From Mactromeris polynyma (lineage: Eukaryota; Mollusca; Bivalvia; Venerida; Mactridae), in assembly GCA_032209605.1 (NCBI GenBank), contig JASFXZ010000002.1, forward strand, positions 54,748,431-54,812,430: a stretch of DNA of 64,000 nucleotides, given 5' to 3'. Below, piece by piece: positions 46,696 to 58,374 of the stretch. The number at the start of each line of letters is the position of its first letter. Position 1 is the first letter of the stretch. The position numbers and the translations under genes were made by a program. The notes beneath the pieces are model-generated. The model ran no database searches. It was not told the DNA's origin and saw nothing but the letters and a program-made list of their open reading frames with translations.

Positions 46696-47857
46696 GGGCC
46701 CGTATTACAGAAGCTTCTTAAGATATACCTTAAGAAATACAGAAATCGTAAGATTTGTACTTCGGTAAGGATAAGGTTCAAGAAAATCTTAAATACTATT
46801 ACAGATCCAACTTAAAATAATTTTAACTAAAATTTCCTTATTTCTTAAGTGAAATTCGCGAATTTGAGTTATTAAGTAACATAAAAAGGGGTCAACTAGA
46901 TAAGATTCATGTTACCACTTAAATCTAGTGTAATACATCATAAAAAAGGTAAGAGGTGGCAGTTCTGGGCACTTTCAAGCCTATTTCTAGTTGTATGATA
47001 TTTATCTTACTGAAAATTGATCACGAATATAACTAGATAGCTAGATAATTATCGTAATAATTATGTGGTTAACACGAAACAATTCGCGAACGCTATCATA
47101 CTAACTGGTGGCAGTAATATGCCACCATACAAAATAGTAAAAAGTATTCTCAGTCATGATCCAAGTTTAACATCGGTCAACTAATAGCATGACACAGGAC
47201 CAGTTTCGATTCACTTTTGCTTCCTTAGTCAAACATCATGATTACCTTATCCGAAACATAAAAACCTTTATGATATAAACCTAATATTATTCTTAACATC
47301 TCTTTCCGATTCACTGTGCACTGTCCATCATTTCGTTCTTATATATTCACTGTAAGTGTACATCATGTCCCTGAATTATTACATAGTTGGTTGTACGTAT
47401 AATTAACACTAAAAACAGCATTTTATCAGGTACATATTGTTGATTTTGCTCACAGCGTTGACACAATTTCAAGAGCGAAATTTGATAATTCTACGGAATT
47501 TACTGAACACTGGTAGGCCTATTTTATGTAAATGTTTATCTGAACGCAACGTGATTTCGATGATTTGAAACGAACGTTGTGTTGAAATCGTAGATGTCGA
47601 ATAGCTGTGCTGTTCACTGGTTCAGAAAATAGAGGCGATTCTATAACTTAAGATGTTTTATACAAGATAAGGGAGGTCTAGCTTTCCTTAAAATCTAAGG
47701 AGAAAATCGCTTACCTTCAGTGAAAAAATAAGATAAGAACATTGTGTAATACTACTTAAGAATTTTCTGAAATCTTAAGGATAAAAATGTAAAACTTAAG
47801 ATTTTTTCGTCATTTAAGGAAAATTTTAAGGATAAGAAGCTTCTGTAATACGGGCCC
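46696..47857. mobile_element. 1.16-kb TIR element with GGGCCCGTATTACAG ends
   Basis: The left end GGGCCCGTATTACAGAAGCT is exactly mirrored by AGCTTCTGTAATACGGGCCC at 47838-47857. Both subterminal regions are dense in CTTAAG, TCTTAAG and AAGGATAAG words. No ORF is present. The right 525 bp (about 47338-47857) recur inverted at 53927-54425, next to THAP and HTH transposase remnants. Confidence 0.8.
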
Positions 47858-48080
47858 TGGGCCCGTATTCAATATACATCTTAAGTTGAAAATTTATCTT
47901 AAATCCTAAGATTTCCATTAAATTTAAGATTTTTCTTGCATTTCTTCCTTAGATTTCAAGAAAAATCTTAAGTGGTATTCACAAAGCATATTATCTTAAG
48001 ATATTGTTTATTTTTCTCCTTATCTGTAAGGTACCTCTTAGCAGTCTTAACTTTTATCTTAAATAAAGGAAAATGCTAGT
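47858..48080. mobile_element. Single end of a GGGCCCGTATTCAATAT element
   Basis: It starts GGGCCCGTATTCAATATACA immediately after the previous element and continues with CTTAAG-rich sequence. An inverted counterpart (ACGTATATTGAATAAGGGCC) lies at 57641-57660. That is too far away, with too many insertions between, to be sure they form one element. Confidence 0.5.
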
Positions 48081-49112
48081 TTTTCGATATCTACAATCTG
48101 CTGCTTGTAATTTGTTTAAAAGAAGTTCCAGCATATAGGCCTACAATGACTGTTATTTTATCGTTCTACGTATATTTCCATTGATGCCCTAGTCAACATT
48201 TGTCAGTATTTACGAAGCGGGGTTGGAAGATTGATTTTGTGACTAAAATGCTTATTTCATTGTAATTAATTAAATATTTCTCAATGAATGTGATTGAAAT
48301 GGTATGACATACAAGTTTTGATCGGAATAGACTTTCACTGTTTGGAGACGATCATTCAACAACGACCAATGGATATCATATTTCCACCAAAACACGATCA
48401 TTATTTATGGGCCCGTTTTATCAATGTTCTTACGCACAAAAGTTTCGTAAAGCTGGGTTCACACTACGACGTTTGGACCGACGTTTGGGCAAACGTCCAG
48501 CTCCGCTAGTAAAAGTTGTTAAAAGTTTATACAGTCCTACGACTTACTACCAGAAACTGCTCAGTTCTGAGCTGGGATGTACCGTTATAGATTGAGTAAC
48601 AGATCCCTTATCAGACATGGGCTAAGTGGTCAGTGGTCAGTGGAGGGCAATAAACTAAGAACTTCAGGGGCCTGTGTCAATAAACATGTCAGCTTGAATT
48701 GCTGAGCCGATGCCTAAACTAAAACCTGGTCCAGAAGAATATAAATACACTTTTTTCGCGATACCACTTTTAAGGTGGGTTCACACTATGAACGTTTGTA
48801 CCAGCGTTGGCCAGCGTTGGAAAACTCTAAGAAATGAGCCCAAACGTCGGCGAAATTACGTTCGCGAGAAGGATTTTTTTCATTCACACTACGAACGTTT
48901 TATATCCGGCGCAAATCAACTTTTACGAACGTTTCCTAGCGTTTGACAGCGTGTGCTAGCGCTTGGCAGCATTTACCAGCGTTTTTTTTTCTATTAGCGT
49001 AGGCGAATTTTTGCCAAAGCAGATGTAGCGTATGTGCAACGGTCGCCGACTTAGTCCAACTTAGACGAACGAATACTCAGCACAGGTAAGCTGAGGTCAG
49101 CGTCAGGCGACG

Positions 49113-49122
49113 TCTATATATA
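49113..49122 (+). promoter_or_regulatory. TATA-box-like site before the broken MADF/Myb ORF
   Basis: TCTATATATA lies 110 bp upstream of the ATG at 49232, inside the putative transposon. Spacing would place transcription start near 49145. Confidence 0.35.
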
Positions 49123-49231
49123 GCCGAACTTTTGTGGACACTTCCTGGCAGTCTTGCTTTGATTGAAGAAGTGGTCACATCTCTCCGTCTCCCTTATGTG
49201 TATTTGGTTGCTGTAAAGCTTAGCTGTAGAC

Positions 49232-49437
49232 ATGCCAGGGAGAGGCATAAAACAAAAGAAAGTGTCGAAGAAGATGCCTTCCAAGAGAGACGCGGACACA
49301 GAGTTATTAGAGCAAGCTGTTGCTGTTCCTTCCACAGTCCGGGAGCGTGACCCCTCACGGGAGAGGTCCCCCAGGAGGTCGTCGAGGTCCGTCACGCCTC
49401 TCTCAGAAGAAGTGTCATCCAAGTCGGAGAAGAAACA
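49232..49437 (+). pseudogene. N-terminus of a transposon-type nuclear protein, truncated
   Basis: The frame begins MPGRGIKQKKVSKKMPSKRD, followed by an acidic patch and an RS-rich stretch (RDPSRERSPRRSSRSVTPLS). In molluscs, such basic RS-rich heads precede Myb/SANT or MADF-like domains in proteins linked to Harbinger-type elements (inference from general knowledge, not shown here). The ORF is broken at about 49440, where an antisense LINE fragment begins, so no domain is left. Confidence 0.45.
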
Positions 49438-49440
49438 GGA

Positions 49441-49740
49441 TCAATATTTCAAAGAACGTTCTATACAAATAACAGATAATGGATAACGTCCTAGTTCTCC
49501 CAGAACCGCGGCGTTAGAGGTCTGGGAACGCACTCCTAAGATGCGTTTACAAAATTTGAGGTGTAATTTATCTACTTCACAATAATTATACACACCCCAG
49601 ATTTCACATCCATATAATAGAATCGGAGTTATTAAAGAATCAAAAAGTGATAGCTTACTTTTAACATCCAAATTTACTTTACTAAATACGGATAGCAGAT
49701 TATTATAAGCTCTCATAGCTTGATCATTTAATGTTTTAAT
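49441..49740 (-). pseudogene. LINE reverse-transcriptase C-terminal fragment
   Basis: On the minus strand, NNLLSVFSKVNLDVKSKLSL leads to LFDSLITPILLYGCEIWGV, KLHLKFCKRILGVRSQTSNA and VLGELGRYPL. This is the standard end of non-LTR RT plus thumb. It is open over about 90 codons without a stop, so it is relatively young. It interrupts the plus-strand ORF at 49232. Confidence 0.8.
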
Positions 49741-51714
49741 AGCTTGTTACCAAATAGCAGTCAGCCGTTGTCTTGCTTGTAATGTTAATAAATATTATTT
49801 ATTATCTACACAAATATCAGTTACGTAGAATTTTAAGACAAAATAAGTAAGGATTAATTGTTGTATATATTCACACAATATCATTGGAAAAAAGGCTTGG
49901 ACTACATTATTATACCATTAAGCCTGAACATTTGTAATTCATAACTATTTTGTTCCTGAAATTTAAGTAGTATGTATTGCTTCAAATTTCAGATATAATC
50001 TGTCTGAGTCACATTTAGTATTGAAATGAGGTTTTATCCTATTGTGAATGTATAAGTCATACATGTACTGTATATTTGTTATGGTTTCGGTTTCTATAAG
50101 TATGTCCGGCTTTATTTAATACACTTTTAATCTGATCGTGTGACGGATTTGTATTATTCTAAGATTATGTCTCGATCAAGCTTAATTTATGTTTGTAGTT
50201 ATACATAGAATTTTAAATATGTTTAAAAATGTCTCTGTATTACCCACACCTGTTCAAACCATACCTCGCCAAAAACCCAGCCTAAATAAAGTATCCCTAA
50301 CTAGAGTAGCCCAACTAATTTTATTTTGGCGCAGTGCAATATCTCCTAATAATACATGTATGTTATAAACTATTATAAACTGTTTTTATCATTTTCCTTT
50401 CATTTGCGTAAATCATTTTGTGTGGAAGATTTGCTTGATCAGTTACTTTCTTGCTGGTCAGAGAGAGAAAGTGGTAGGACTGAATATTAACAAACACTGC
50501 ATTTATATTCTTGTAGAGCAGATTTTGGTTTAGAAATCTTGTCAGCAATTCAATCTGACATGTTTGTTGACACAAGACGCTGAAGATCGTAGTTTATTGC
50601 CCCCTTGCTTCATGCCAATGCTCACTGACCATTAGCACATATCTGATAAGGGATCAGTTACTCAATCTCTAACGGTATACCTCTGCTCAGAATTGAGCTG
50701 TTTCTGGTAGTAATTCGTAGGACTGTATAAGAGTTGATGTTCGCTGAAATTTTTAACATGCAAAAACTTTGGCGACGTTTGGAAATACACATTAGTGTAA
50801 GTTGTGCTCCGTTTGTAAACGTTCCTGAACGCTGGATTAAGTTGTACAGAGTTTGCCTAAGTTGGATTCCGTTGGCAAACGTCGACTGAGACGCTGGTGG
50901 TGGTGAACTTAGCCGAACGCTTGTCCAACGGAGGCCAACGGGTACCCGACGCAATGAACGGGATGGTAACGCAAGGGGCTAGCGTTGGCGAACTTTTCAC
51001 AGCGTACCCGTAACTTAGGTGAACTTTGGACAACGGATCATAACGAAGCCTGACGCAAGCCAACTTCCAGCAACGTTCAACAACTTTTGCGAACGAACTG
51101 AACGTTTGCAAGTTTGTGTCAGCGGTCAGCAACGCACTACCAGCGCGACCCAAACGTTTTCTATCACAATTCAGATACATAAAGCGAAACTTTACATGGG
51201 CGTGTGCAGATCCCTGTAGCGCTTGGATGCTGCTGCTGTTGCTGCTGTTGATCCTGAAGCAGAGAGTACTGAAACTGAGCGTACTGAGACTGTATTGGCT
51301 AAAAGTAGGCCTGGCAAGTGACTGGTGGACGGCTAACTGTTAAGTGACGCACAGACATGTCTGCCACGTCGGAGACGTACTGACTAGTAGAAAGCGTTGG
51401 AACAGCAGCAAAATGTCTATCAATGAAATTGATGACTTTATATACTAGTATCAAGACAGATTAATTATGAACTCTCATAAACCATTAGAATTACAGTGGT
51501 TATGACTGTAAGCAGCATTTCACATTTCTTTAATAATAGTCTGCATCATTAACATCACCAGCTGAATGACATCCTCAATGATATTTGACTTACAATTAAG
51601 TATTAAATCCTCAATAAATTAGATCTTCAAGATCGTGAAAACTCAAGAAAATAATAAAATATTTAAGCAAGTTTTCATCCTTCTGAGCATAGAATACCAC
51701 TCAATATACTGTTT

Positions 51715-51975
51715 CTTAAGCTGTGTAGTGGAGTGTGACGAAACGGTAGAGCACCTTGCGAGAGTTGGGGTGGGGTCGAGCCCAACACTAGGTGCACATC
51801 CACCTGCATTTATATGAAGATAGCAAAAGTGTATTGACATAAGTGGGAGGAGAGCATCGGTGTGGGATGATACAGCCAACTGGTTACTACAGTTTGTAGA
51901 GCGCCATGCAGTGGTAGAGGGGGTGGCGTGAGTTCGAACACCTCATCAAGCGCCACACCACTACAGTACTTTCAT
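51715..51975 (+). mobile_element. Diverged tRNA-SINE dimer
   Basis: It contains TGTGTAGTGGAGTGTGACGA then AACGGTAGAGCACCTTGCGA, with a B-box-like GGGGTCGAGCCCAACACTAG. A second unit has TTGTAGAGCGCCATGCAGTG and GTGAGTTCGAACACCTCATC. It belongs to the 7142-7410 type family, more eroded. Confidence 0.55.
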
Positions 51976-53279
51976 ATGTTAGTTCGAACCTCTTATGACC
52001 AGCCCCTGTTTATTCGCATCTTAGTCATCAGACATGAAATAGAAAACCTGCTCTTTAAGAAATAGGCTTTTAGTGGGTAGGCATATCCGCCGACATATCT
52101 AACTGAATACTGTTCAGTGTTCTGTTACGTTGTCCCAGTACTTTTAAGCAGCTGTCCAAGTTTGCTCGTCTTCCTCTGAGAAGTTTGTTTGCCTACTGAC
52201 AACAGATGAATAGGCGGTTATATTTTTGTTTCTCAACAGACGACTGAGAGACGACGTGAGATACGTCTAGTTTGACATCCCTAAGAAGAGCGTGTACTGA
52301 TTTACTGTGCGCACGAACATTCTTATTCGTAAGATCGCAGTCATACATGTATACGGACACATTTTGATGAAACGATCGTAAGTATTTTCGTAAGAAAATT
52401 CTTACGAACATTTCGTATCGTACGAACGCTCGTTCGTACGAATATTGATAAAAACGGGTCCAACTCAAGACCAAAACTGAATGTTGATATGCGTGCCACA
52501 GGCACACTCATGTCCAACTTTCTGGCTCATCGCATGATTCCCCAGATCTGATCGATATTGGCTCCATGCTATAACCGATTATATATACGCCACTTTAACG
52601 TCTCATAATCATTATCATTCGCGACTTAATTAGCCACCCTGCTGTGTTTAGCCAGCATGATGAAATTGCCAAGGGCTGTAGCATTTATCTTGATGTATCA
52701 GTATGTATGTAGTTGTGTATATTTTGCTTTCGAATATAATATATTTGCAAACAAAACTGTATCTGTTTTCTTCAGTATACGTTTTAATCAATAATATATA
52801 TTGACTTTTAGTACTCAGTACATGTAATAACGCACGATATGGGATCTTTATATTTTCATTTACTGACTTTTAGGATACAAGAAATTAACAACACGATATT
52901 ATGACTGATAAATAAAAGTATTTGGAAGTAATTGACAAGTTATCTTTACACCTTTGATATAAGTCAATTACATAACACAAATGTGTGAAAATACACATGG
53001 ATGACAACCTTGTATTGAGACATAATTTTTCAATAGAAAAAAAATGAAATTGGTAAATGTAAATAAAATATTATATTATGTTATATTGGAATGTTAAGTA
53101 CTAATACTACAATTCACATACTATTATACATATCGTTCACATCAAATATAATCAAGAAGTTTAAATTAAAATCATGAAGAATAGGAATACATTTTTTTCA
53201 CAAATAAATTACCATACATTAAAGTGCTATCGTCATGTTGGGGGAAAATAAAAATTAATCTTTAAACAAACAATATTAT

Positions 53280-53330
53280 ATGAACAGAACAGAACAGACA
53301 TTTTATTAAGACTTGTACAATGTAAATCGT
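53280..53330 (-). mobile_element. LINE 3' tail remnant
   Basis: On the minus strand it reads TAATAAAATGTCTGTTCTGT then TCTGTTCAT, a pentamer tail like the one at 62620-62645. It shows that a minus-strand LINE ended here. No ORF remains upstream. The surrounding region 52470-53920 is AT-rich and otherwise featureless. Confidence 0.5.
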
Positions 53331-53926
53331 CCACAACACATACATGTTTATATACTTTTTGTCAATGTGAAAGTTACTTACTAAGTGTTATTGAACAGCA
53401 ATAAAAATACATCGGAATAAGTCATGATATTACTCAATTTAGTTTGAAATAAATCGTCGGAGGTTGAACTAAGCATTTATCTTTCAACAGTTAATAAAGT
53501 ATTCAGTATTATATGAGATGTTAATCCAATTATGACAACGAAGATGTTCAATTGCCTGTAAAAAACAAATATCATATGATAGTAATAAGTGACATGTACT
53601 TAAAACCGCATAACATTAAATGTTTGTAGCTTTAAATTCGACACGCTAGATGCATATAGGAGGTGATATTTCAAATCTAATTTATATGTGTATATAATTA
53701 TGTGCTTGATCGAACTCGTGGTTATTATTATATCGTAATATGGGCGCTTTGCACCACCTTACACTATTTGTCGGCACATCAACAACAATTTAAAATTTCA
53801 CGATCTGTTCATGTCTAGCGGTTCTTTGTTACATATTTATATGATTACGTTCATGTAATACAATTCACCAGGCCCCGTGTTCACAAAGAAACTTAAGTCT
53901 GATTTTCAGGATCAGTTGATCTGGGC

Positions 53927-54425
53927 CCGTATTACAGAAGCTTCTTATCCTTAAAATTTTCCTTAAATGACGAAACAATCTTAAGTTTTACAGTTTTGTC
54001 CTTAAGATTTTAGAAAATTCTTAAGTAGTATTACAGAATGTTCTTATCTTATTTTTTCACTTAAGGTAAGCGATTTTCTCCTTAGATTTTAAGGAAAGCT
54101 AGACCTCCCTTATCTTGTATACAAAATCTTAAGTTATAGAATCGCCTTCATTTTCTGAACCAGTGAACGGCACAATTATCTAACATCTACGAATTCAACA
54201 CAACGTTCGTGTCACGTTGCGTTCAGATATAAATTTACATAAAGTAGGCCAACCGGTGTTCAGTAAATTCCGTAGAATTATCAAATTTCGCTCTTGAAAT
54301 TGTGTCAACGCTGTGAGCAAAATCAACAATATTTACCTCATAAAATGCTGTTTTTAGTGTTAATTATACATACAACAAACTATGTAATAATTCAGGGACG
54401 TGATGTAGACATACAGTGAATATAT
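53927..54425. mobile_element. Half copy of the GGGCCCGTATTACAG element
   Basis: It begins GGGCCCGTATTACAGAAGCT and is the reverse complement of about 47338-47857, with roughly one difference per 10-20 bases. It stops near 54425 with no partner end nearby. The THAP remnant starts 550 bp further on. Confidence 0.75.
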
Positions 54426-54964
54426 GTGAAGCTTAGAATGGACTGATCAGCCCTCTTTGATAGCAATTCTTGAGAGATTTATTACCAGGGAACAAGCTAG
54501 GATCGAATTTTAGGGAGAAGTGGGTGAAATTGGGGAGAAGTGGACACGGCGCGCCAATATCATTGAATTTGTTCCTTGTAATACTAAAGTTTTCTTAATA
54601 CCTGTTGTTTGACTAGTTGTTGAACTATTAAATTTCATACAATAATTTTACAAGCTTGATCCCTGTCGATAAATATGTGTTTCTGCAAATAGCTAAAAAC
54701 GTTCTTAAGTATCTATAAGAACGGAATGATAGAAATTGCACTGTGAATCGGAAATTTCAAAAGTGTGAACTTCGGATAGGTTAATTTTCGGATGTAAGGA
54801 CTTTTAAGACATTTACTGTGATAGCATCAATATGATACACCTATTGTATTGTCTGCCATGTGATTATTGTACAGTCAGCATTTCCTTGTATGATCGTGAA
54901 GTTTTCATTGTTAACTGTCAATGGGGTGTGAATGTGCTATTTGTAACTGACAGTTATAAACAAA

Positions 54965-55140
54965 CATGCGATGGTTAATATGCACTGCAGTAGGTTGTAC
55001 AATAGGGGTAAAAAGAACAGTGTGATAATATTTCACATTTCTGATGGTGCACGGCGCCAGTGATGGATGCAGGCGGTGAAGAGAATGAGTCTTGATGACC
55101 CGTCTAAGACATGGGAACCAAAACCGCATGATAGGATTTG
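54965..55140 (+). pseudogene. Broken THAP domain of a transposase
   Basis: One frame gives CTAVGCTIGVKR (C-x4-C). After a frameshift another gives IIFHISDGARRQ, a TGA, then WMQAVKRMSLDDPSKTWEPK and PHDRICSQNFIGG, ending in a GTAAGT splice donor. This matches a THAP first exon (Trp before the basic helix, and a C-S-x-x-F end). The last zinc-binding His is replaced by Asn. One frameshift and one stop show decay. Confidence 0.7.
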
Positions 55141-55439
55141 TTCACAAAACTTTATTGGAGGTAAGTTATTACAAAAATATCATTTTATTCAATACATATC
55201 AATAAATGAATTGTCCTATGGTGATATGATTTTGTATTGACGGTAGAGTCATTGCCACACATGAGTGTCATTGGCATCCCATATAAATTGACATAATTAT
55301 AATTCACCATAGATATAGATGAACATGTTATGCCTATCCAGTAAGATCATATCATAATGAAAGTATAAATAATGGTACTGGCTACCTTGTATGAATTTAT
55401 ATTATAACCTTACACATTGAATTAATGCATCGAATTGAT

Positions 55440-55670
55440 CTACTTCAGGACATCCGTCTGATGACATATGATAGAGGACCCCAGATACATCCCATCCATA
55501 TTTACTGAATACTCCACTGTCGAGGGCGACCAAAGATGACCAGAGGTTGGAGGCAACTGATGTGCCTGTAGGTCGGATTTGTTCAGATGACCGGCTATTG
55601 TTTGTATTAATGAAACTTCGACTGAATCTAACAGACTTGGCAATCAAAATCAACATTATATTATGTCCAA
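55440..55670 (+). pseudogene. HTH segment of the same transposase type
   Basis: GRICSDDRLLFVLMKLRLNL then TDLAIKIN resembles the helix-turn-helix (HTH_Tnp_4) that follows THAP domains in PIF/ISL2EU-like transposases with a DDE_4 core. The catalytic core is not found downstream (55670-56930 looks non-coding). Together with the THAP exon it marks one dead autonomous element. Confidence 0.5.
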
Positions 55671-56949
55671 TACAAATATCAAAGATATATAACAGATGTG
55701 TAATCTTAATCCTTTGTGAACACGGGGCCAGACCAATGCTTAACAACTTTAAAGATGAAAATCTGAAGCAATTTTATGCATTTCATATAATACTTATGTA
55801 CTGCATAACCATCAACAAATTGCTTACTTTTTGAAGAACGCACCCTCATAATGCATTTTAGATTTGTTTACAATAAACAACTGAATGTTGCAACTGTCAT
55901 AAATTCTTGATCGCTTCAGTGAAATGTTTGATTATAGTATATACATTTTTAAGTATAAGTGTTTATTCATGAGAATGCAAAATTTCAAATCAGCTGAAAA
56001 TTCGGCAAGGGGTCCAGGGGGGCCGCTGAAGCTCATGGCTTTTAAGCATATAAGATGGTTTAAATTGTCTCAAAAACGGCCCTTGCGAGCGTCAAATCAA
56101 TCCCCGGAAAATTCTCATGCCTGATTATTACACGAGTACAGTAGAGCCACTCGTAACAAGTCTCTTAAGTCATGTATGTCATGTTTTATATTGTTGTTGT
56201 TTTATCTATAAACTAGAGACAATTGCTAATCAGTTCATCTACTGTCTGACAGAGATGTAATCGATTTTTACACACATTTTGTACTTATGCACGTTTGTGC
56301 GTGATACTTTCAGTTGCTTATCCTAAGTTTTACCTTTGTTTCTAGTTTCTTATCATGTGTATAAAAGTATGTTTTGTATAATATATGTTATGTCTCTTAT
56401 AACTCTTTTTTAGAGCCGCTTTGTACATTGTAAATTGTTTTCATTATGTGCATATAAGTGTTATTTGTACAAAGAAGAGAGGTTAATAAACACATATATA
56501 CATGTATAGTCCTACTTATTGGTCGTAATTTGCATAACTTATTGATATTCATTTTATTAGTTTTAGATTGTTTATGTAAAATAAATTTCTGTATATTAAA
56601 GACTGACACCTGCCAATTAGACATTCTGATACCTGGTGTCATATGTGTGAACGACAACATTATCTCTAAGGTGGTGACCAATTAACGATTTCTAGCAGGT
56701 GGGGTACACTTGACAGTTTGTAATGTACTTTCACTAAATATTAGTCGGCGGTATCCTCATTTTTCTTTTCGTCTGAGCAGTACTTCGCTATTATATATTG
56801 AGTTTTATTAGCGGCTCTGAATTGAAACAAAATGTATATCGCAATTGAAATAAAGTTGCTGCTAAAGAAAATGCGAAATGGTCTTCTAGAAGAAATTTAG
56901 CGCTACCAGTCTAACTATACACCATAAACCATGGTCCAGCGAACAATAT

Positions 56950-57320
56950 AGCACGCCAGTTAGATTGAGATAATATCTTAAGTGACCACATGTAGAGATA
57001 CGGCGCTGTGATCGATATACACATGCAGTTACAATATGAAATAGAAAGAAAAAAATTGGAAATCATCAGGTTCAAAGTTAAAAAGGACCAAAATGAAATA
57101 ATTTATTTTTCATCAAATTTACATATTTGTAAGGTAAAGCCGCTTGCACAAATTTAGATTTCCTTTTATTTACTGTTTTAAACCCGACCAGTCCGTTTTT
57201 CCCTTCTTTGTCTATATAGCCTTGGTTCGTGTCTTCAAAGTTAAAAAGGACCAAAATGTTATTTACAATCTTTCTGAAAAACGGAATATGTATTGCAGAA
57301 ATGTTAAAGTTTTCAAAACC
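56950..57320. repeat. Short repeats shared with the right inverted arm
   Basis: The stretch GTTAGATTGAGATAATATCT and GACCACATGTAGAGATA recalls the insertion at 39150-39245. CAAAGTTAAAAAGGACCAAA occurs at 57074 and 57237 as a direct repeat. No gene is seen in 55670-57640. Confidence 0.4.
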
Positions 57321-57659
57321 GTTTGCACAATTTTGACATCTCAATCCGTTATTGAGATATTAACGATTTCCCACAGTTCCCATGTATTTTCACCAGTAAT
57401 AATAGGACATGATTGTTGGGAGTAGAATATAGATGTGTTGAAACAACAGTAGCTTACAGAAATCATTGGTCCATGCAGCAGTAGAAATTTGAACACGACT
57501 AAGATTTTTTTTACTTAAGAAAATCTTAGGAAATAAATATCTTAAGTAATATATTGAATATAACTTAAGGATAAAATATTTTTTATCCTTGCGTAAGGAA
57601 AAAAATATGTGTTAAGGAAAAACTTAAGAAATATCTTAAGACGTATATTGAATAAGGGC

Positions 57660-58230
57660 CCAGACTTGGTCATAATGTCTATCGGCATAATATCTTGGAC
57701 AAGTTCGATAATCAGCCATATCGCACTTGTCACTCCAGAGTCATTGCCCTTTAATTAGAGAAATTACCTCCAATTGGTCTTGCCCGCTCAATAACTTAAG
57801 TATTCTTTGTCCAATCCTCACCAGGCTTGGTCATAATGTGTATCGGCATAAAATCTTGGGCAAGTTCGCTAATCAGCCATATCGCACTTGTCAGGACAGA
57901 GTTATTGCCCTTTAATTAGAGAATTTTCCTAAAATCGGTCTTGTCCGATCAATAACTTTAGAATTCTTTGTCCAATCTTCACCGGACTTGGTCATAATGT
58001 GTATCGGCATAATATCTTGAACAAGTTCGATAACCAGCTATATCGCACTTGTCACTCCAGAGTTATTTCCCTTTAATTAGAGACATTACCTAAAATTTGT
58101 CTTGTCCTATCAATAACTTAAGTATTCTGTGTCCAATCTTCACCAGACTTGGTCATAATGTGCATCGACATAATATCTTGGATATGTTTCATAACCAGCT
58201 ATATCGCACTTGTCACTCCAGAATGTTTAT
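57660..58230. repeat. 161-bp tandem array, about 3.5 units
   Basis: CTTGGTCATAATGT occurs at 57665, 57826, 57987 and 58149, a 161-162-bp period. Each unit has AAGTTCGATAACCAGC-type, GCACTTGTCACTCCAGAG and CTTTAATTAGAGA blocks and CTTTGTCCAATCTTCACC. The first unit abuts the GGGCCC end of the 57641 terminus. Confidence 0.85.
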
Positions 58231-58374
58231 TGTTATTAAATACATTGCATAAATTTCGAAAACAGTTGTTGGAATATTTTTCCTAGAGGTACTTAGGTTG
58301 ATTCTATGCAAATGGATCAAGTCAGGTTCAAAGGTGGAGTCATAGGAGATGAGTCATTTTTACACTGCTTTATT

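Larger units (their letters stand above)
48409..52461. mobile_element. Possible 4-kb DNA transposon with GGGCCCGTTTTATCAAT ends
   Basis: The left end GGGCCCGTTTTATCAATGTT (then CTTACG) pairs with the right end, which reversed reads GGACCCGTTTTTATCAATAT (then TCGTACG). Further in, 48510-48660 and 50590-50770 are inverted copies around CAGATCCCTTATCAGA. Next to them, dense AACGTT, GCGTTGG and ACGTTTG words fill 48770-49080 and 50760-51190. A promoter and broken ORF (49113-49437) sit in the middle, cut by a LINE. No target duplication is visible. The outer and inner inverted repeats could belong to two nested elements. Confidence 0.5.

Noticed and set aside
47858..57661. One 9.8-kb transposon bounded by GGGCCCGTATTCAATAT ends
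   Set aside because: Too many other complete elements lie between. Two independent single ends of a common family are more likely.
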